From Antedon mediterranea (lineage: Eukaryota > Echinodermata > Crinoidea > Comatulida > Antedonidae), in assembly GCF_964355755.1 (NCBI RefSeq), contig NC_092676.1, positions 8,536,288-8,600,287 on the forward strand: DNA of 64,000 bases, in the 5' to 3' direction. This document shows, one piece after another, positions 59,585 through 64,000 of this stretch. How positions within the stretch are numbered: position 1 is the first letter of the stretch; each line of letters begins with the position of its first letter. The position numbers were made by a program, and so were the translations under genes. The notes beneath the pieces were generated by a model. The model was not told where the DNA came from. It did not search any database and was given only the letters and a program-made list of their open reading frames with translations.

Positions 59585-60480
59585 TCCTCATTTTCTATAT
59601 CTCTGTTCCTACAATACCTCTCCATATCTCTGTTCCCCCCTGCCCGTATTTCTATTCCTCCCTCCTCCCTGTTTTTCTATTCCTTCCTCCTCCCATTTAT
59701 TTATTTTCTATTCATCCATCCTCCCTGTATTTCTATTCCTCCCTCCTCCCTCTATTTCTATTCCTCCCTCCTCCCTGTATTTCTATTCCTTCCTTCTCCC
59801 TGTATTTCTATTCCTCCCTCCTTCCTGTATTTCTATTCCTCCCTCCTCCCTGTATTTCTATTCCTCCCTCCTCCCTGTATTTCTATTCCTCCCTCCTCCC
59901 TGTATTTCTATTCATCCCTCCTTCCTGTATTTCTATTCCTCTTTCCTCCCTGTATTTCTATTCATCCCTCCTTCCTGTATTTCTATTCCTCCCTCCTCCC
60001 TGTATTTCTATTCATCCCTCCTTCCTGTATTTCTATTCCTCTTTCCTCCCTGTATTTCTATTCATCCCTCCTTCCTGTATTTCTATTCCTCCCTCCTCCC
60101 TGTATTTCTATTCATTCCTCCTCCCTCTATTTCTATTCCTCCCTCCTCCCTGTATTTCTATTCCTCTTTCCTCTCTGTATTTCTATTCCTCCCTCCTCCC
60201 TGTATTTCTATTCCTCCCTCCTCCCTGTATTTCTATTCCTCCCTCCTCCCTGTATTTCTATTCCTCCCTCCTCCCTGTATTTCTATTCATCCATCCTCCC
60301 TGTATTTCTATTCATCCCTCCTCCCTGTATTTCTATTTCTCCCTCCTCCCTCTATTTCTATTCCTCCCTCCTCCCTGTATTTCTATTCCTCCCTCCTCCC
60401 TCTATTTCTATTTCTCCCTCCTCCCTCTATTTCTATTTCTCCCTCCTCCCTCTATTTCTATTTCTCCCTCTCTGTATTTC
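59585..60480 (+). repeat. 25-bp pyrimidine-rich minisatellite (about 35 units)
   Basis: The unit TTCTATTCCTCCCTCCTCCC plus TGTAT repeats with period 25 (for example 60181, 60206, 60231). Variants are TTCATCC, TTCCTGT, CTCTTTCC and TTTCTCC. There are almost no purines except the GTA and lone A positions, so the strands are strongly asymmetric. Translation gives a 415-codon open frame (59431-60678) with a 25-residue periodic Ser/Pro/Leu pattern. This is the array read in three frames, not a protein. Confidence 0.93.
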
Positions 60481-61220
60481 TACTCCTTCTTCGTTCTTTT
60501 TCGTTATCCGCAATCTCTATTCCTCCATACCTTATCTCTCTTCCTTCACTCCTTATCACTATTCATCCCTTCCCATATCTTTATTCTTCCCTCTCACTAT
60601 CTCTATCCCAGCTTCCCAAGATTTGTATCCTTGTATTTTCTGCATCTGAAAATAAAGAAATTATATAAAAAATTGTAGAAGATCACAATACTGTATTACT
60701 TTAATATTATGATGAAAATATTTATCAATACAGTATATTCAATAATATTTTAAAACAAATATTTTATCCTAATTGGCTATATGATAAATGTATTATTAAA
60801 ATAAGTAAATTATTTATACTATTGCATTCAAGGTCAGTATACAGTATATTTATAGCAAGAAGCTAATTTGTTGTATGTGAACTGTAGCCTGTGACAAGTA
60901 TTCATTAAATCTGCTTTAGTGATATTAATTTGATATCAAGATAAATCTATTCCAATCACGCCTCAGCCTTCATTTCCATTGGTCACAATTTCTATTATAA
61001 TGAAACTGAATAATTTTAAATTTAATCTAAAAAATAGCCTCCAGTTGAGTCAAAACAATAAATTATTTTCATTTATTTGTCTCATTCATTTATATTTACA
61101 ACAATAATTTTTTTTAATATTAGTTATTAATTTTGTTGCAATTTAGTCTGGTTATGTCTGACTAAATTTATTGGTGAATCTTATGTCTTAATATTACAAA
61201 TTATTTAAATGTATAGTACT

Positions 61221-61524
61221 TTAAAGATGTAATGTCCCCTGAAAAAATCCTTCTTAACTATTTTGTTTTGATTATGCCGTTTTATTGCCATATAATATTT
61301 ATCCACTTTGACCAAAAATTGGATCCAAACAAAAAATGTTTCAAAAAACTGTAGTTTCAAGCAAAAAATAATCAAATTTGCTGCCTGGTTTAATTTAACC
61401 ATTCATTTTGTCATTTTTCTACAGAAATGAATACATTTATTAAAACTATAAAATAACCTATCCAAAGTCTGATTTAATTACCGGTAATCTTCATTTTTCA
61501 TGATTTTTGGAGGAAATATATCTT
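61221..61524 (-). mobile_element. MITE family A copy 7
   Basis: Starts TTTAAAGATGTAATGTCCCC, includes ATTATGCCGTTTTATTGCC, TTTGACCAAAAATTGGATCC and TCCAAAGTCTGATTTAATT, and ends GGAGGAAATATATCTT. The orientation is opposite to copies 4 and 6. Its right end is 15 bases from the next element. Confidence 0.78.
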
Positions 61525-61539
61525 GTCACTTGGAAGTAA

Positions 61540-62330
61540 GGGCCTGTTTCTGCTGCAACTGCTCAAAATACGGTATAAAAATACGGTATAAAATACGGTA
61601 TTTTTTATACCGTATTTTTTAGTACCCCGTTTCTGCTAACAATACTTCTTGGGTGGTCGTGTTAAATTTCATCTTTTTTACCCAATAGTCGCAATAAAGG
61701 AAGTTTTACGTCTCACTTTCAACAGCCTAGCCCTAGTGATAGAGATGTTGTGAGAGCACAGAAAACATCGTAATGGGGACAATAATTCGTTCCCTCCCCG
61801 AGTTATTGTATTTTGCAATGTTGTACTGCTTTCGCAGGCTCTTCAGCTTTCAGTTTACTTGCTTTGGAGACAAGTCTATTCCATACTCCTGCTTTATTTT
61901 TTTAGAAATGTTTTTATAAATATGGTTGTCCCTTTTATTACCTTTTAGTTGGCCAGACATTTTAGCTTCCCCACACACATTTATTTAGTAAAACTGTGAC
62001 GTCTTCGCTCCACATTTTCGCCGAATATATCTATACACGTGTGTAAAGCAGCTGACAGTGACAGAAAATAAAAACACGAATGTTGACCTTTTGTCATGTA
62101 AAAAAAAAATACGGTATTTTTTATTGGCAGCAGAAACGGGTACAAAAAATACGGTATAAATTTGTAAATACCGTATTTTATCCACAAATTTTGTGGGGAA
62201 AATACGGTTTACAAAATACGGTATATTTTTTATGAGCGCAGTTTCTGCTGCCAAAAATATACTGTATATATACGGTATTCAAAAAATACCGTATAATATA
62301 CGGTATTTAGTTGGCAGCAGAAACAGGGCC
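61540..62330. mobile_element. Harbinger-like MITE, 791 bp, many ATACGGTAT motifs
   Basis: The left end GGGCCTGTTTCTGCTGC and right end GCAGCAGAAACAGGGCC are inverted repeats, flanked by TAA on both sides (61537-61539, 62331-62333). A 3-bp TWA duplication is the PIF/Harbinger pattern. Both ends carry dense ATACGGTAT/ATACCGTAT motifs (five or more within 61570-61615, more at 62105-62310). Extra partial ends (GGCAGCAGAAACGGGTAC at about 62127, GCAGTTTCTGCTGCC at 62240) indicate nested or rearranged copies. No transposase frame is seen. Confidence 0.85.
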
Positions 62331-63454
62331 TAAATGAATTGCAAAAGAGCAGGGAAATGGTGATTTAAGGTTAAATAAAATATGTAAATAAATAAGGAAT
62401 AATATACTCTTCTATTCATACAGTACTTATAGTAGCCAGGATAATATAAAGAAAAGGGGTACCTGTAAGAACATTTCCTACTGTATACCATTTTACCCAT
62501 TCTTTTTTCACCTTTCTGAAAAATGAGAAAGAGCTAACTCCACTGAACTGATATTCAAAATTCTTTGGTATGATAATATTATAGGTTTTTTTTAATCAAT
62601 TTTCTATAAAGATATGTATACTGTATATCATTTCAATGCATGATACTACTGTATATAAAACTACATAGGAATTTTTTTGTTCAATTATCATTGTCATATA
62701 ATAAATCCTTGATAATACTAGGTAATGTATTTAATAATCTTCTGTTTATAGTCATTACTTGGTGGATGAAACCTGTAATTGAATTTGTATGGTACTGTAT
62801 TCTACAAAATAACAAGATCATTTTGATATTCTACTGTACATGACCATATCAATTTATATTATAAATGTTGGTAATAAAGTAGTTGATTCCAAGTATAAAA
62901 TACAGTAGTATTGAAAATATGCATGCAACTAAAAGCATTGCAGGTTTATTATAGAGGTTAGCTAGATAATATTATTGCAAAGTTTCATATAGTCAAGCAA
63001 GTATCAAGCAAGTATATATTTTGTATTATGGCTTAATTTAAAATAGCATTTTTATTTCAAATATAGGATATCGATTTTAACCTTGCTTTTATTGAAGATT
63101 TTATCCTTATTTGCAGACACATTTGCTGAATATACAGTAGACAGTAATAATTTTTTCATACACTTCATGTTTAAAACAAATTCAAAAGCAAAAATATAGA
63201 CATACTGTAAATCGGATTTCTATAAGTTGATTGCAAACATTTTAGGCTACAAAATAGCCTATAGATACAGTATACAGTGTTGTTTTATCATTACTATAAA
63301 CCTGAGTGTGTGTTCACATGAGACAATAGCCCTAATGTTCTGTTGAAAATTAGTCCATTTCACAACAAGCAATTACTACACATGCCAGTACCATTGCTGG
63401 ACTCTATAATTTTTTAGTCAAGTATGAATATCCAATGTTATATTTTCATTCCAG

Positions 63455-63577
63455 CAAAACATCCAAGTATGTGCGGAGCATGGGAATTTCCATGCAGTAA
63501 TGGAGGTTGCACTTTTGCACGTAACCGGTGTGATGGACGCTGGGATTGTAAAGATGGGAGTGATGAAGAAAGTTGTG
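63455..63577 (+). CDS. Mosaic gene exon 4: LDL-receptor class A domain
   Basis: A 123-base exon, phase 1 at both ends, between TATTTTCATTCCAG| and G|GTAAGT. It encodes one complete LDLa repeat: [31 protein letters not shown]. It has six cysteines and the acidic DCKDGSDE calcium-cage motif. LDLa repeats bind ligands in lipoprotein receptors and many other extracellular proteins. Exon 3 joins through a Thr codon (A|CA). More modules must follow beyond the window. EGF-EGF-LDLa from the N-terminus does not by itself identify a named family. Confidence 0.94.
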
Positions 63578-63724
63578 GTAAGTTTGCGAAAGGCAAGAAA
63601 GGTGGCGTTTGTACATTCTATACCATTCCATAAGTCCATAGCCAGTGGGGATAGTAAAACCTCCTTTTCCTGAGTGCCTTTTACAAACTAAAGAGAGTGT
63701 AATGCTAGTAGACCACAGAACATG

Positions 63725-64000
63725 TCTATTTTTGGCCAGTCCTCCTCCCTCCCTTTTTTGGCCAGTCCTCCTCTCTCTCTTTTTTGGCCAGTCCTCCTCC
63801 CTCCCTTTTTTGGCCAGTCCTCCTCCCTCCCTTTTTTGGCCAGTCCTCCTCCCTCCCTTTTTTGGCCAGTCCTCCTCCCTCCCTTTTTTGGCCAGTCCTC
63901 CTCCCTCCCTTTTTTGGCCAGTCCTCCTCTCTCCCTTTTTTGGCCAGTCCTCCTCCCTCCCTTTTTTGGCCAGTCCTCCTCCCTCCCTTTTTTGGCCAGT
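63725..64000 (+). repeat. 26-bp minisatellite running off the window end
   Basis: The unit TTTTTTGGCCAGTCCTCCTC plus CCTCCC repeats with period 26 from about 63725 to the last base (10 or more copies). One or two units have CTCTCTC in place of CTCCCTC. It lies about 150 bases into intron 4 of the mosaic gene. The CCTCCTCCCTCCC core resembles the 25-bp array in intron 3. Confidence 0.93.

Larger units (their letters stand above)
56729..63454 (+). other. Mosaic gene intron 3 (about 6.7 kb)
   Basis: Bounded by GTAAGT (56729) and TATTTTCATTCCAG (ending 63454). It contains SINE copies (56790-57127), MITEs (57602, 61221, 61540) and a 25-bp pyrimidine-rich array (59585-60480). Segments 57.8-59.5 kb, 60.5-61.2 kb and 62.3-63.4 kb show nothing recognisable. 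Confidence 0.65.

Noticed and set aside
59431-60678. 415-codon open frame of Ser/Pro/Leu/Phe repeats
   Set aside because: It is the 25-bp pyrimidine array read through; 3 units make 75 bases, so the peptide repeats every 25 residues. No domain, no splice sites, intronic position.

Overview
This is a 64 kb window of an animal nuclear genome. It is AT-rich, with long spliced introns, many MITEs and SINEs, a LINE remnant, a complete Ty3/gypsy retrotransposon and several minisatellites. Nothing is bacterial: there are no operons, and the many short open frames are chance or tandem-repeat artefacts. Gene content (a Shaker-type K+ channel with an intronless coding region, and an EGF/LDLa mosaic gene built of phase 1-1 exons) points to a bilaterian. 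A marine invertebrate deuterostome such as an echinoderm is my guess, at low confidence.

There are two host genes, arranged head to head. On the minus strand, 20060-21634 encodes a full-length Kv1 (Shaker) channel of 524 residues in one exon. It has T1, S1-S6, a TTVGYGD filter and a C-terminal ETDV PDZ ligand. On the plus strand, starting about 2.6 kb from the channel start codon, is a mosaic gene running off the right edge. Four exons are visible: a signal-peptide exon (24255-24306), two EGF exons (36000-36131, 56612-56728) and an LDL-receptor class A exon (63455-63577). All visible splice junctions are phase 1, so they join in frame. Introns are about 11.7, 20.5 and 6.7 kb.

The left 20 kb, downstream of the channel gene, holds repeats: a TA-flanked MITE, a 49/69-bp minisatellite, a 640-bp inverted-repeat element, a 5'-truncated LINE reverse transcriptase with stops and frameshifts, a 69-bp tandem array open on both strands, a tRNA-derived SINE and a 1.6-kb hAT-like element with a perfect 8-bp target duplication. 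From 8 to 20 kb there is mostly AT-rich DNA without recognisable genes.

The introns of the mosaic gene carry most of the mobile DNA. The main item is a 5.0-kb Ty3/gypsy element of CsRn1 type (41685-46679) with near-identical LTRs, a 5-bp target duplication, a tRNA-Trp-like primer site, a CHCC Gag motif and an uninterrupted pol. There are also two copies of a SINE whose head is 5S rRNA followed by a tRNA-like unit, several tRNA-derived SINEs, a seven-copy MITE family with TTAAAGATGTATTGTCCCCC-like ends (one copy lies outside this gene), a Harbinger-like MITE, and minisatellites of 44, 83, 25 and 26 bp. I see no clearly new biochemical system. The best leads are the 5S-tRNA chimeric SINE, the young retrotransposon, the shared origin of two minisatellites, and the divergent gene pair.
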